A model generated the notes under the pieces. That model was not told the DNA's origin, searched no databases, and was given only the letters and a program-made list of their open reading frames with translations. The position numbers and the translations under genes are program-made. 64,000 bases of DNA from Vampirovibrio chlorellavorus (GTDB lineage: Bacteria; Cyanobacteriota; Vampirovibrionia; Vampirovibrionales; Vampirovibrionaceae): positions 372,001-436,000 of the forward strand of contig LAPX01000004.1 of the NCBI GenBank assembly GCA_001858525.1, in the 5' to 3' direction. Below, in pieces: positions 23,859 to 33,239 of the stretch (the first letter of the stretch is position 1; every line of letters starts with the position of its first letter).

Positions 23859-24015
23859 GTAAGGCTGCCTTCGCCTCACGTTTGTAACTGTTTGAGTACA
23901 GCGAGTGAAACATTGATGCCTGGCAACTTTGCCAAAAGCAATTCCACAGCTTGTCTGAGCTGAACTTGTTGTTTAAACAGGCGGTTTTACAAACGTGAGG
24001 CGAAGGCAGCCTTAC
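23859..24015. repeat. MITE-like inverted-repeat element, copy A
   Basis: Perfect 29-base terminal inverted repeats (23859-23887 and 23987-24015; ends GTAAGGCTGCC / GGCAGCCTTAC) enclose about 100 bases. The inner sequence carries CTGTTTGAGTACAGCGAGT and GCTTGTCTGAGCT, both found again in copy C. There is no room for a transposase. The right arm encodes the last eight residues and the stop of the radical-SAM gene. An A/T run flanks both ends (AAAATTT). Confidence 0.85.
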
Positions 24016-25336
24016 CAAAAATTTTATCCACCAATTCACGAGCGCTGTATGGATCTTGAACCACCAGGAACGGCAGGTTCAACGCTTGCGAAAGTTCGCT
24101 CACCGTTTTGCCGTCCAAAAACGCGTCGGTGGATTGTTTCAGCATCACTGACGGGATAATGGCAGCCCGGTAGCCGGAAATATCCATTTGGGAAAGCGTG
24201 GCTAAAATATCCTGCCCGGTGACCAGACCGGCCACATCCACAGAATCGCCCCAGAACTGGCTTTTAACCGCCAGTAAATCCACATACAAGCCCTCCACAG
24301 CGTTCAGGCGGGTGGCAATGGGTTGTAAAATCATGGCCCCCAACTTGCCGGTCAGCAACAGCACGTTAAAGGGTTCCTCAATCTGGGCGGGAAGCTCGTT
24401 CTCCAGATTAAAAAAGTCTTCCAGCAGCATGCGGGCCGTACCCACCCCGTCATCCAACTGGGGAAACTCTCCGTACTCCGCATAAGACGGCAACGGGAGC
24501 CCGACCTTGAAATAAAACTCATCGGATAAGAAGACAAAATCAGCCGCATCGGGGTGCTGGGCTTTGAAAGTATCCACAATTTGAATGACCCCCAATGCAC
24601 TTTGACTGTCCACCGGGGTCAATTCAGATAGCTGTTCCCGGTATTGGGTCAGACCCACGGGCACCACAGCCACCGACATGGCCTCAGGGCGCAAGGTGTA
24701 GAGATCCGCCAGCGATTGGCGCAAGCTATCCCCATCGGTCAGGCCGGGACAGACCACAATTTGACAGTGAAAAGGCACTTCCAGGCTTTTCAACCAGGAA
24801 AGCTCCTTCATGATGTGGCCGCCCTTTTTGTTTTTCAGGGCCACTTCCCGCACGGCTGGCACGGTAGAATGCACCGAAACATACAAAGGGCCGGGGCGCA
24901 AGCGGGCAATGCGCTCCCGATCCCGCTCCGTCAGGTTGGTTAAGGTAATGTAGGTATTGGCAAAGTAGGACAGGCGATAATCATCATCCTTGACATACAG
25001 GCTGGCCCGCAAGCCAGAGGGCTGCTGATCGATAAAACAGAAGGGGCAAGCGTTATTGCAGGTTTTAATAGGCGTAAACACCGGCGAGGTAAAGACGATG
25101 CCCAAATCCTCATCCGGTTCTTTCTCCAGTTCGTAAATCTCCTCTGAACTGTCGTTGTGCCGAACGTGCAATTCAAGGTATTCTGAACCGGAGACTTCAA
25201 ACTGATAGTCAAACATATCCTCCAGGGCATCGGAGCCATTGATAGCCAAAAGGGCGTCACCCGGCAGCAAGCCCAACTGGTCGGCAATACTGCCAGCAGC
25301 CACCGAGGCAATTACAGCATTCATTTTGAAGGACAC
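23987..25336 (-). CDS. PDZ plus radical-SAM DUF512 protein (putative Fe-S oxidoreductase)
   Basis: Putative radical-SAM enzyme of a family widespread in cyanobacteria and clostridia (DUF512, TIGR03279-like) with unknown substrate. 449 residues. A PDZ-like domain (VIASVAAGSIADQLGLLPGD) is followed by the cluster motif CNNACPFC, which binds 4Fe-4S and SAM, then FIDQQPSGLR and YVSVHST. The DUF512 region makes up the C-terminal half. GTG at 25336 is chosen because GGAG lies 10 bases upstream; ATG at 25324 is the alternative. Oddity: the C-terminal residues KAAFASRL and the stop codon are encoded by the right arm of the repeat element at 23859-24015, so the original C-terminus was replaced. Confidence 0.88.
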   Translation of the reverse strand: MSFKMNAVIASVAAGSIADQLGLLPGDALLAINGSDALEDMFDYQFEVSGSEYLELHVRHNDSSEEIYELEKEPDEDLGIVFTSPVFTPIKTCNNACPFCFIDQQPSGLRASLYVKDDDYRLSYFANTYITLTNLTERDRERIARLRPGPLYVSVHSTVPAVREVALKNKKGGHIMKELSWLKSLEVPFHCQIVVCPGLTDGDSLRQSLADLYTLRPEAMSVAVVPVGLTQYREQLSELTPVDSQSALGVIQIVDTFKAQHPDAADFVFLSDEFYFKVGLPLPSYAEYGEFPQLDDGVGTARMLLEDFFNLENELPAQIEEPFNVLLLTGKLGAMILQPIATRLNAVEGLYVDLLAVKSQFWGDSVDVAGLVTGQDILATLSQMDISGYRAAIIPSVMLKQSTDAFLDGKTVSELSQALNLPFLVVQDPYSARELVDKIFGKAAFASRL

Positions 25337-25441
25337 GTATGGTTTTCTCCTGCCATTAATGGCTTGACCAAGCAACGATCATAACCGCTTACCTAACAAA
25401 AACCAGTCCCGACCCTGACTTGCCTGATGGCGACAAAGCGA

Positions 25442-25470
25442 TTGGAAGCAGCAGTTAGAGAGAGTAATGT
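25442..25470 (+). promoter_or_regulatory. Candidate promoter for the helical-repeat protein at 25486
   Basis: TTGGAA, a 17-base spacer and TAATGT. Transcription would then start only about 8 bases before the ATG, and no Shine-Dalgarno is seen, so the mRNA may be nearly leaderless. The -10 box is weak. Confidence 0.3.
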
Positions 25471-25485
25471 AATACAATTTGAATT

Positions 25486-27210
25486 ATGAGCCAATCGCCA
25501 CCACCCACCTCCAAACTTTTTATTCGCAGTGAAGTGCTGTCGGTCATTGATTTTTTGAACACTTGGGATGAAGCGTCCCGGCTGGACAAAAACAAGCAAA
25601 TCAAGCGCCTGCAGGTCATCACCGACCGGGAAACCGTGCTGCGCATTCTGGTGAAAGAGTTACAACGGGCCAGTAGCCCCCGAACCATGCAGGTGGTGTC
25701 TGAGTTGCTGATGGAGCTGGGCAGCATTGAAAGCCTGCAAAAACCCCTGTGGTCGCTGATTGAAAACGCCAAAAGCGCCGATGAAGTCAAAGATGCCGCC
25801 AACGTCATTCTGCGGCAATTGGGCGATGAAACCGATCCCAACCTGTACCTGGATTATTTAGAGGATCCGGCAGGCCTGATCAACCGGGAAACCGAGCGCA
25901 TGCTGGAAGTTTCTACCCGAAACCCGGAAGCGCTGATTGATTTTATCGATTTTATTTTCTCTCTGCCGGTGGATGAACAATGCAATCTGATCAGCTCCCT
26001 GCAAGCGGATTACCCGGTGGAATACCTGCTCAATATCTTTTTGCCCGCCATTTTGGCCTTACCCCCGCATCAGACCCAGGAATTGATTTTAACCCTGCTG
26101 GGAGAAACCCGCTCCAAAAAGGCGGCCTTGTTTCTGGCAGAAAATCAGGATTGGTTTGACGATGATCCCAAGTTGATGAAGGTCATCAAAAAATCCATCA
26201 ACGCCTTAAAAATCGGGGGCTTGTACCGGGACGACAAACTGGATGAGGCTCGCCAGGAAGCTACCGAAATCCATCCGCTGGTGGCCCAAACCGATCTTTA
26301 CCAATGCTTTGCCACCATTCCCGATGGCATTGGCAATCAGGGCATCATCATCAGCCGGGAACGAGAGAACGGCGACATTTGCATGATGAGCGTGGCCATT
26401 AACGACCTGCACGGCGTGATGGACTGCTTTGGCTTTTACGAGCTTTCCAAACCGGATTTTCACAAGCTCATTGAAAAATTCCACGAAGAAAACACCAAAA
26501 TCCACACGCCTGCGGCCTACTGCCTGCAAAAATTGAAAGCCGCCGAAGCCATCAATCACCAGCAAAAGTTTCGGATTCCTTACGAGTACAGTTGCTGGAA
26601 GGTCTTGTTACAAGACCCGGCCCTGATGGCCATGCAAGCCATAGACCCTATTGCCGCCAGTGCCCAATGGGCCAACCCCAACTGGCATCAGGCCAGCGTC
26701 AGTTTGTATCAGCATCCCGATTTCAGCACCTGGTTTCTGGAAGAAGGCGATCATCCGGTGGTCACCAGCATTCTGGAAAACGTGCTGGACGTATGCGCCC
26801 GCGCCATGGCCGAAGCCAATGACGCCGAGAAAGAACATAAACTGAAACAGCTGGAAACCGCTTTTATCGCCACCCTGGATAAACTGGCCGAAGCCATGGT
26901 GCACGGCCTGTTAAACAGCGAGTGGAAGGATATTTTGATCAACCGACTGGCCGATTCCGCCTACCTGTTGATGGAGCAAAAGGCCAGCACCTTCGCTGGA
27001 CTGGCCGCCACCGAAGTGCAAAAGCTGGTGAATTACAAAGGTATCGAATCGGAATTGGATGGCTTTATCAAGCATTACGGCCGCCGCTGCGTGGAAGAAG
27101 ATCTGTTGCGTTTAAAGCAAGGGGCCCAAACCAGTCCGGAACTTCAAAACAGTGAAGCCTTTGAACATTTGGTGGATGCCGTTTTAACGGCCTGGGAACT
27201 GGAGCCGTGA
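25486..27210 (+). CDS. Large helical-repeat protein of unknown function
   Basis: 574 residues, unrecognised. The first 240 residues are alpha-helical and look like degenerate HEAT-type repeats (ELQRASSPRTMQVVSELLMELG and similar pairs). A middle domain (about 265-330) has beta-rich sequence with GNQGIIISRERENGDICMMS. The C-terminal 200 residues are helical again. No signal peptide or membrane segment is seen. It is divergent from the radical-SAM gene and lies 10 bases upstream of ruvX, so the two are probably cotranscribed. Cytoplasmic location is inferred. Confidence 0.82.
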   Translation: MSQSPPPTSKLFIRSEVLSVIDFLNTWDEASRLDKNKQIKRLQVITDRETVLRILVKELQRASSPRTMQVVSELLMELGSIESLQKPLWSLIENAKSADEVKDAANVILRQLGDETDPNLYLDYLEDPAGLINRETERMLEVSTRNPEALIDFIDFIFSLPVDEQCNLISSLQADYPVEYLLNIFLPAILALPPHQTQELILTLLGETRSKKAALFLAENQDWFDDDPKLMKVIKKSINALKIGGLYRDDKLDEARQEATEIHPLVAQTDLYQCFATIPDGIGNQGIIISRERENGDICMMSVAINDLHGVMDCFGFYELSKPDFHKLIEKFHEENTKIHTPAAYCLQKLKAAEAINHQQKFRIPYEYSCWKVLLQDPALMAMQAIDPIAASAQWANPNWHQASVSLYQHPDFSTWFLEEGDHPVVTSILENVLDVCARAMAEANDAEKEHKLKQLETAFIATLDKLAEAMVHGLLNSEWKDILINRLADSAYLLMEQKASTFAGLAATEVQKLVNYKGIESELDGFIKHYGRRCVEEDLLRLKQGAQTSPELQNSEAFEHLVDAVLTAWELEP

Positions 27211-27220
27211 GTATAATCCG

Positions 27221-27673
27221 ATGAGCGATGAAGAATTTCTCCCGCCCCGCATTTTGGGCATTGATCCCGGAGAAAAGCGCTTGGGCTTAGCCATTAGTGA
27301 CCCCTTCGGCAACTTCGCGGTGGGCTTAGACACCATTAGCAACTACGAGGGCAAAGACCTGTTGCCTGAATTTCGGGCGGTGTGTGATCGCTATGAGGTA
27401 AAAGAAATCATTATTGGGTTGCCCTTGCACATGAGCGGGGAAGAAGGGGTTTCCGCCCAAAAAGCCCGGGAATTGGGCGCCATATTGAGCGACGGGCTGA
27501 GCCTTCCGGTGGCCTTTATGGATGAGCGGCTGACTTCTAAAATGGCCGAGCAATCCTTGCGGGACATGGGCATTCAAAGCTCCCGAGATCGCCACAAAGG
27601 CAAAGTGGATCAAGCGGCCGCCATGCGAATTTTACAGGATTATCTGGATCGAAAGCGATTTTGTTCCAATTAA
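27221..27673 (+). CDS. ruvX: Putative pre-16S rRNA nuclease / Holliday junction resolvase-like RuvX (YqgF)
   Basis: RNase H-fold nuclease; YqgF of E. coli takes part in 16S rRNA 5' end maturation. 150 residues. The catalytic aspartates are seen in ILGIDPGEKRLGLA, in FMDERLTSKMAE (with DER) and in the C-terminal KVDQAAAMRILQDYLD. IIIGLPLHMSG is another family landmark. It starts 10 bases after the preceding gene. Confidence 0.94.
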   Translation: MSDEEFLPPRILGIDPGEKRLGLAISDPFGNFAVGLDTISNYEGKDLLPEFRAVCDRYEVKEIIIGLPLHMSGEEGVSAQKARELGAILSDGLSLPVAFMDERLTSKMAEQSLRDMGIQSSRDRHKGKVDQAAAMRILQDYLDRKRFCSN

Positions 27674-27759
27674 AAAAACCCGGACTTTTTGAGTTCATTT
27701 ATTTAATTTAGAGACTCCTTTATACTGCTTTAAATACAAAATATTGGAGAATTCTTATC

Positions 27760-28335
27760 ATGAGCTTTTTAAAAGCGCTTTTTTCAAGTGGTGAAAGTAA
27801 AGTCAGAGAAATTGTGGATATTGGCTATATACAAGGCCTGCAGAAATGGGAATTGAAGCAATTCAATGAATTTGAAAAACAAATAATAGTTTTTTTTAGT
27901 TTAAACAGCCATACCTATGCTCTTTTTCATTTACAAGCCTTGTCTTATGGGGATCATAGATACGATGAGGCAAAAACCATTGCTTATTTGGCAGAACTTG
28001 CACCGTTTCTAATATTAGAACCTCTAGATTCTGTTAAAGCCTATAAAGAATATCAACTCGTAAAACAAGGATTGAAAGATAAGTGTAATTGGAAATTTTT
28101 AAAAGAATCTCTTAGCAAGTCTGTAAGTCAGGCATTAGCAGGTATTAAAGACCAAACTTTATTGTTGTTATTTATCTACGCTGTAGATCATCAGTCTCCA
28201 CCGAGCTGGTTTAATTTACTTTACGCCCAAGAACAATCTGCCTTATTGAATGAATTTATCATTTCAAAACATTATAGCCCTGGAAATTTACCACAAGCTT
28301 TATGGAGTCACCCCAGAAAATCTAGAGCCTTTTAG
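27760..28335 (+). CDS. AT-rich orphan hypothetical protein
   Basis: 191 residues, unrecognised, mostly helical, no signal peptide. The base composition is clearly more AT-rich than its neighbours: codons end mostly in A or T, while flanking genes prefer G or C. That suggests recent acquisition. GGAGA lies ten bases before the ATG. The stop overlaps the stop of the convergent UDP-xylose synthase gene by four bases, so the gene ends tightly inside the nucleotide-sugar cluster. Nothing in the sequence indicates a function. Confidence 0.8.
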   Translation: MSFLKALFSSGESKVREIVDIGYIQGLQKWELKQFNEFEKQIIVFFSLNSHTYALFHLQALSYGDHRYDEAKTIAYLAELAPFLILEPLDSVKAYKEYQLVKQGLKDKCNWKFLKESLSKSVSQALAGIKDQTLLLLFIYAVDHQSPPSWFNLLYAQEQSALLNEFIISKHYSPGNLPQALWSHPRKSRAF

Positions 28336-29279
28336 GTCGCTCTGAGTTTTCCGTCAAAGTAAGCGATGGTCTTTTTCAGGCCTTCTTCCAGCATAATGGT
28401 GGGCTCCCAACCAAGTTTTTCCTTGGCAATGGTGATATCCGGCTTGCGCTGGGTGGGATCATCCGGCGGTAAGGGCAAGCGCTCAATTTTGGAGCTGGAG
28501 CCGGTTAAGGCAATAACCTTCTCCGCCAGTTCCATAATGGTAAACTCACCGGGGTTACCAATGTTCACCGGGCCGGGATAATCATCCGGGGTTTTATCCA
28601 TCAGGCGAATAAAGCCTTCCACCAGGTCATCCACATAACAGAACGATCGGGTTTGCTGGCCTTCCCCATACACGGTAATGGGCTGGTTTTGCAAGGCTTG
28701 CACAATAAAGTTACTGACCACCCGGCCATCGTTAATGGCCATGCGGGGGCCGTAGGTGTTGAAAATCCGTACGATTTTGACCCGCAATCCATGTTGCCGG
28801 TGATAATCCATGCACAGGGTTTCAGCGATGCGCTTGCCTTCATCGTAGCAACTGCGAATGCCGATGGGGTTCACGTGCCCCCAGTAGCTCTCCTGTTGGG
28901 GATGCTGCTCCGGATCGCCATACACTTCCGAAGTGGAAGCCTGAAAGATTTTGGCCTTGGTGCGCTTGGCCAGGCCCAGCATGTTGATCATGCCCATGAC
29001 ATTGGTTTTAACCGTTTTTACCGGATTGTACTGGTAATGCACGGGTGAAGCAGGACAGGCCAGGTTATAGATTTCATCCACTTCCAGCAAAATGGGTTCA
29101 ATCACATCGTGCCGAATGATTTCCAGATATTTATGATCCAGCAGGTGCACAATATTGTCTTTGCTGCCGGTAAAAAAGTTATCCAGACAGATGACTTCAT
29201 TGCCTTCGTTCAGCAAACGCTCCGTAAGATGGGAGCCGATAAAACCAGCCCCGCCCGTAATCAGAATTCGTTTTTTCAT
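28332..29279 (-). CDS. UDP-glucuronate decarboxylase (UDP-xylose synthase)
   Basis: Short-chain dehydrogenase that converts UDP-glucuronate to UDP-xylose with NAD+. 315 residues. The Rossmann motif GGAGFIGSH is at the N-terminus, then [20 protein letters not shown], the catalytic Ser/Thr region [14 protein letters not shown] and the YDEGKR active site (Tyr-x3-Lys). This combination is typical of UXS enzymes. The ATG overlaps the UDP-glucose dehydrogenase stop (ATGA), so the enzyme that makes its substrate is translated just before it. Confidence 0.93.
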   Translation of the reverse strand: MKKRILITGGAGFIGSHLTERLLNEGNEVICLDNFFTGSKDNIVHLLDHKYLEIIRHDVIEPILLEVDEIYNLACPASPVHYQYNPVKTVKTNVMGMINMLGLAKRTKAKIFQASTSEVYGDPEQHPQQESYWGHVNPIGIRSCYDEGKRIAETLCMDYHRQHGLRVKIVRIFNTYGPRMAINDGRVVSNFIVQALQNQPITVYGEGQQTRSFCYVDDLVEGFIRLMDKTPDDYPGPVNIGNPGEFTIMELAEKVIALTGSSSKIERLPLPPDDPTQRKPDITIAKEKLGWEPTIMLEEGLKKTIAYFDGKLRAT

Positions 29280-30634
29280 ACGCCCGCCCGCTCCCGTTGA
29301 TTTTCTGATTCATCCACCTCGGCGGCATCCACACCGGGACGCCCCACGCAATAGTATTCAAAGCCACGACGGCCCATGCGCTCAATCTCGTACTGGTTAC
29401 GGCCATCAAAAATAACGGCCCGCTTCATCAGCGATTTCATCTTGTCAAAATCCGGACGACGGAACTCGTTCCACTCCGTGACCAGCAATAAGGCATCGGC
29501 ATCATGTAAGGCTTCGTAAGCGGTCTCGGTGTAAGCAATTTTTTCACCAAACAACTGACGGGCCACATCGGTGGCCTTGGGATCAAATGCCTTGATGTGA
29601 GCCCCTTTAGCCAACAGGGCTTCAATAATGGTTTTGCTGGGCGCTTCCCGCAAGTCATCGGTTCGAGGTTTGAAGGCCAAGCCCCACATGGCAAAGGTTT
29701 TGCCTTTCACGTCGCCTTCAAAGTAAGCCAGCACTTTATCGATGAAATCCTGACGCTGCTGGTCGTTTTTCTGATCCACCGCTTCCAGAATATTCATTTG
29801 ATGCCCGTTTTCCTGACCGGTTTTAATCAGGGCTTTCACATCCTTGGGGAAGCAGGAACCACCGTAACCCAAGCCAGGGAACAGGAACTGTGGGCCAATG
29901 CGGCTATCGGTGGAAATTCCGGTGCGCACCATGGAAATATCAGCGCCCACTTTCTCGCACAGGGTACTCATTTCGTTGATAAAGGAAATTTTGGTGGCCA
30001 AAAAGGCGTTGGCCGCGTACTTGGTCATCTCGGCGGACTTAATATCCATGTTGATAATGGGATTTCCTGTGCGCAGAAAGGGCCCGTACAACTCCCGCAT
30101 AATATCGAAAGCCCGTTGATTGTCAGCCCCAATAACCACCCGATCCGGCTTCAGGAAGTCATCCACAGCCGCCCCTTGCTTCAGGAATTCCGGGTTGGAA
30201 ACGATGGAAAACTCATGGTGAGTGGTTTCGGCCACAATGGCCCGAATTTGATCGGCGGTGCCAACGGGGACAGTACTTTTGGTCACGATGACCCGGTAGT
30301 CATCCATGGCCTTGGCAATTTGACGGGCCACCCCGAACACGGCGCTCAAATCAGCGGAACCATCAGCTTTTTCTGGCGTGCCCACGGCAATAATGCAAAT
30401 CAGGGACTTGCGCACGGCCTCATCCAAATCGGTGGTGAAGGACAAGCGGCCTTCCTTGGTGTTGGAACGAATCAACTCTTCCAGCCCCGGTTCGTAAATG
30501 GGAACCAGCCCCAGCCGCAAGGTTTCGATTTTGGCGGGGTTGTTATCCACGCAGATAATATCGTTTCCCATTTCGGCCAAACAGGTTCCGGCCACCAGGC
30601 CGACATATCCGGTTCCAACGACACATACTTTCAC
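29276..30634 (-). CDS. UDP-glucose 6-dehydrogenase
   Basis: Oxidises UDP-glucose to UDP-glucuronate with two NAD+. 452 residues: N-terminal NAD domain with [12 protein letters not shown], the catalytic cysteine in [15 protein letters not shown], and the C-terminal UDP-binding domain with [17 protein letters not shown]. The start is GTG at 30634 with GGAG eight bases upstream. It feeds both the decarboxylase downstream and, by inference, the 4-epimerase-like gene upstream. The 175-base gap before it carries a weak -10 like box (ATTCTA at 30676 on the plus strand) and an AAGCTTGT inverted repeat. Confidence 0.95.
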   Translation of the reverse strand: MKVCVVGTGYVGLVAGTCLAEMGNDIICVDNNPAKIETLRLGLVPIYEPGLEELIRSNTKEGRLSFTTDLDEAVRKSLICIIAVGTPEKADGSADLSAVFGVARQIAKAMDDYRVIVTKSTVPVGTADQIRAIVAETTHHEFSIVSNPEFLKQGAAVDDFLKPDRVVIGADNQRAFDIMRELYGPFLRTGNPIINMDIKSAEMTKYAANAFLATKISFINEMSTLCEKVGADISMVRTGISTDSRIGPQFLFPGLGYGGSCFPKDVKALIKTGQENGHQMNILEAVDQKNDQQRQDFIDKVLAYFEGDVKGKTFAMWGLAFKPRTDDLREAPSKTIIEALLAKGAHIKAFDPKATDVARQLFGEKIAYTETAYEALHDADALLLVTEWNEFRRPDFDKMKSLMKRAVIFDGRNQYEIERMGRRGFEYYCVGRPGVDAAEVDESENQRERAGV

Positions 30635-30809
30635 GGGCGAGGCTCCATTTTCAAAACGAACAAATACGCTCTTCCATTCTAGCGCAAGGTTTGAAGCTTG
30701 TTACTTCAAAACCAAAAGACTGGACAAGCTTTCATACTATTTTTGTTAAAAACCAAACTCCCAATCTGAATTGATCTGGACGATGCAACTTAAACCAAGT
30801 ATCCCAATA

Positions 30810-31814
30810 CTAAGCCATAGCCGGAGATTTTCGGTAATGCTGATACCAGTCCACAAACTTGGGAATACCATCCCGGATTTTGGTTTTGGGGTTGTAACCC
30901 AATAAGCGGTGAGCTTTTGAAATATCGGCAAAGGTCACCGACACATCTCCCGGCTGGCGCGGTTGACGATCGATCACCGCTTTTTTGCCCAGAGATTGCT
31001 CAATCAGGGAAATCAGCGTGCCCAGCTCGGTCGTTTGGGATTCACCCAGGTTGAAGATCTCATACGGGGTTTTATCGTAGGCCGTCGCAGCCAACACCCC
31101 CTGAATAATATCGTCGATATAAGTATAGTCCCGACGGCTGGAACCGTCCCCGAACACTGGGATGGGCTTACCCTCATCTATCAGGCGGGTAAACTTGTGA
31201 ATGGCCAAATCCGGACGCTGCCCCGCCCCATACACGGTAAAAAAGCGCAAGGCCACCACTTGCAACTTGTACAAGTGGCTGTAGGTATGCAAGAGGCTTT
31301 CTCCCATGGCCTTGGTAGAAGCGTAAGGGGAAATAGGCTTGGAAATATCTTGATCTTCCCGGAAGGGAACCCGATCCGGGGAATCCCCGTAAACGGAGCT
31401 GGAAGAGGCGAATACAAACTTTTTCACCCCAAACTCACGGGCCAAATCAGCCAGATTCAAGGTGCCCGTGACATTGGTATCCAGATACAAACGGGGTTCT
31501 TTCAGAGAGGGGCGCACGCCAGCCCGAGCGGCCAGGTGAATAATGCCACCGCTTTGCAGCGCTCGTCCGTGGTGCTCAAAAATATCGCGTAGACCGATAA
31601 ATTCCCGAATGTCTTTGCGGTAAAGCCGGAAATGAGAATTATTCAGAAAAGGCGCCACGTTGGCTTCTTTAATGGCCGGATCGTAAAAATCGTTGAATTC
31701 ATCAACCACGATGACACCCGCACCTAAGTCCAGCAGCGCCTTGGTCAAGTGAGAGCCTATAAAACCAGCTCCGCCAGTTATCAAATAAGTCTTTCCCGCA
31801 AACGGATTACTCAT
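30810..31814 (-). CDS. NAD-dependent epimerase, UDP-glucuronate 4-epimerase-like
   Basis: Probably converts UDP-glucuronate to UDP-galacturonate for cell-surface polysaccharide. 334 residues with the Rossmann motif GGAGFIGSH, the subfamily-like [16 protein letters not shown], catalytic SSSSVYG and YASTKAMGE (Tyr-x3-Lys). The substrate is inferred from the FNDFYDP motif and from the neighbouring UDP-glucose dehydrogenase; other UDP-sugar epimerases cannot be excluded. Its start overlaps the stop of the upstream aminotransferase by four bases. Confidence 0.88.
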   Translation of the reverse strand: MSNPFAGKTYLITGGAGFIGSHLTKALLDLGAGVIVVDEFNDFYDPAIKEANVAPFLNNSHFRLYRKDIREFIGLRDIFEHHGRALQSGGIIHLAARAGVRPSLKEPRLYLDTNVTGTLNLADLAREFGVKKFVFASSSSVYGDSPDRVPFREDQDISKPISPYASTKAMGESLLHTYSHLYKLQVVALRFFTVYGAGQRPDLAIHKFTRLIDEGKPIPVFGDGSSRRDYTYIDDIIQGVLAATAYDKTPYEIFNLGESQTTELGTLISLIEQSLGKKAVIDRQPRQPGDVSVTFADISKAHRLLGYNPKTKIRDGIPKFVDWYQHYRKSPAMA

Positions 31815-33022
31815 GACTCGTAACGGATGCCTTTCTCTTTTAAGCGGTCAATGGCTTTTTGCAAAGTTTCCTTGGGGGACACCAGCGACACCCGGAAGTA
31901 GCGATCCCCGGCGTCTCCAAAAGCGATCCCGGGAGTAATCACCACATCAGCGGTATCAATCAGGTGGCGGCACCAGGCTCTGGAATCGGGAAACGATTTG
32001 GGAATGGGCAGCCACATATAAATAGTAGCCTTTGTGGGCTCAACGTGCCAGCCCAATTCTCGGAACCCCTTGACCAAAACATCCCGGCGTTCCTGATAAG
32101 TTTTCACCAATCCGGGTAAAAACTCTTCACCATGATTAAGCGCATTGATACAGCCATCCTGGATGGCAGAGGCCAAACCGTAGTCCAAATTGGTTTTCAC
32201 GGAATAGAGAGCCTTCACAATCTCCGGATTCCCCACGGCGAAACCGGCTCGCCAGCCCGCCATATTGAAGTTTTTAGAGAAAGAGTGAAACTCAATGGCC
32301 ACGTCTTTAGCGCCCGGCACATTGAAAATACTGGGCGGATGGAAGCCGTCAAAAGTGATTTCCCCATAGGCCAAATCGCTCACCAAAACAATGCCGTACT
32401 TACGGCAGTAAGCGACCAGTTTTTCGTAAAAAGCCAAATCGGCCACCCCGGCGGTGGGGTTGTTGGGATAGCTGACGAAAAACAGCTTGGCCTTTTGGGC
32501 CACTTCTTCCGGAATACTGTCTAAATCGGGCAGAAAATTATTTTCAGCGGTCAGCGGCACGTGATGGACATGCCCATCGGCAATCCAGGTGGCCCGACTG
32601 TGCACCGGGTAGTAGGGAGACGGCACAATACTGTAGTCCCCGGCATCAATGTAGGCAAAAGTAATGTGGGCCAGGCCTTCTTTGGAACCAATGAGGGGCT
32701 GCACCTCGGTTTCCGGGTCAATGTCCACGTTGTAACGGCGCTTCATCCAGGCGGCCACGGCTTGCCTAAACTCAGGTTTCCCTTTGAAGTTTGGATACCC
32801 ATGGTTGGCCGGATCGGCCACGCCTTGCTGAATGGCCTTAACAATCGGTTCAGGCGTGGGCTGATCGGGGTTTCCCATCCCCAGGTCAATCAAATCCGCG
32901 CCCCGATTCCGTGCCGCCGCTTTCAACTCATCCAATTCAGCAAAAACGTAGGTGGGTAGCTTGGTCAGGCGATTGGCCGGAGACTTTAGCTGGCTGTGAG
33001 CGGTGCTAGGGGGCGTGGACAT
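31811..33022 (-). CDS. Class I/II aminotransferase (LL-diaminopimelate or alanine aminotransferase type)
   Basis: PLP enzyme of 403 residues. The pyridoxal lysine is in [12 protein letters not shown]; other fold type I landmarks are [21 protein letters not shown] and SDLAYGEI. The sequence type fits the DapL/AlaC group, so it may make LL-diaminopimelate for lysine and peptidoglycan or transaminate alanine and pyruvate; the sequence does not decide. The ATG at 33022 has AAGGA upstream; a further upstream start is rejected. It leads the operon with the epimerase-like gene. Confidence 0.85.
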   Translation of the reverse strand: MSTPPSTAHSQLKSPANRLTKLPTYVFAELDELKAAARNRGADLIDLGMGNPDQPTPEPIVKAIQQGVADPANHGYPNFKGKPEFRQAVAAWMKRRYNVDIDPETEVQPLIGSKEGLAHITFAYIDAGDYSIVPSPYYPVHSRATWIADGHVHHVPLTAENNFLPDLDSIPEEVAQKAKLFFVSYPNNPTAGVADLAFYEKLVAYCRKYGIVLVSDLAYGEITFDGFHPPSIFNVPGAKDVAIEFHSFSKNFNMAGWRAGFAVGNPEIVKALYSVKTNLDYGLASAIQDGCINALNHGEEFLPGLVKTYQERRDVLVKGFRELGWHVEPTKATIYMWLPIPKSFPDSRAWCRHLIDTADVVITPGIAFGDAGDRYFRVSLVSPKETLQKAIDRLKEKGIRYES

Positions 33023-33052
33023 ACCAAAACGATCCTTATTTGTGACTTTTTT

Positions 33053-33058
33053 ATTATA
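33053..33058 (-). promoter_or_regulatory. Candidate -10 box of the aminotransferase operon
   Basis: TATAAT on the minus strand, about 30 bases before the ATG at 33022. No good -35 box is placed at 16-18 bases. The rest of the 217-base gap up to 33239 shows no clear feature. Confidence 0.4.
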
Positions 33059-33239
33059 GATAAAAAACCAGATTCCACCTATCCAAGGCAGCATCAGGGT
33101 TTAAACTTTCATGCTGCTCCGCTGGGCAAGGCAAAGTCAAGTCGAGTCCTTGTTTGGCTATTTGATGTTTAACGTTTGGCCTTTTGCAAATTCCACAAAA
33201 AAGCCACTCAAACGACTAGCCCAAAATTCCCGAAAGCCC

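Noticed and set aside
29597-30682. 361-codon plus-strand ORF opposite UDP-glucose dehydrogenase
   Set aside because: It is antisense to a gene with clear catalytic motifs, and its sequence is low-complexity Gly/His/Gln-rich. It is a codon-bias shadow.
30963-31592. 209-codon plus-strand ORF opposite the epimerase-like gene
   Set aside because: Antisense shadow; the minus-strand frame has the Rossmann and YxxxK motifs.
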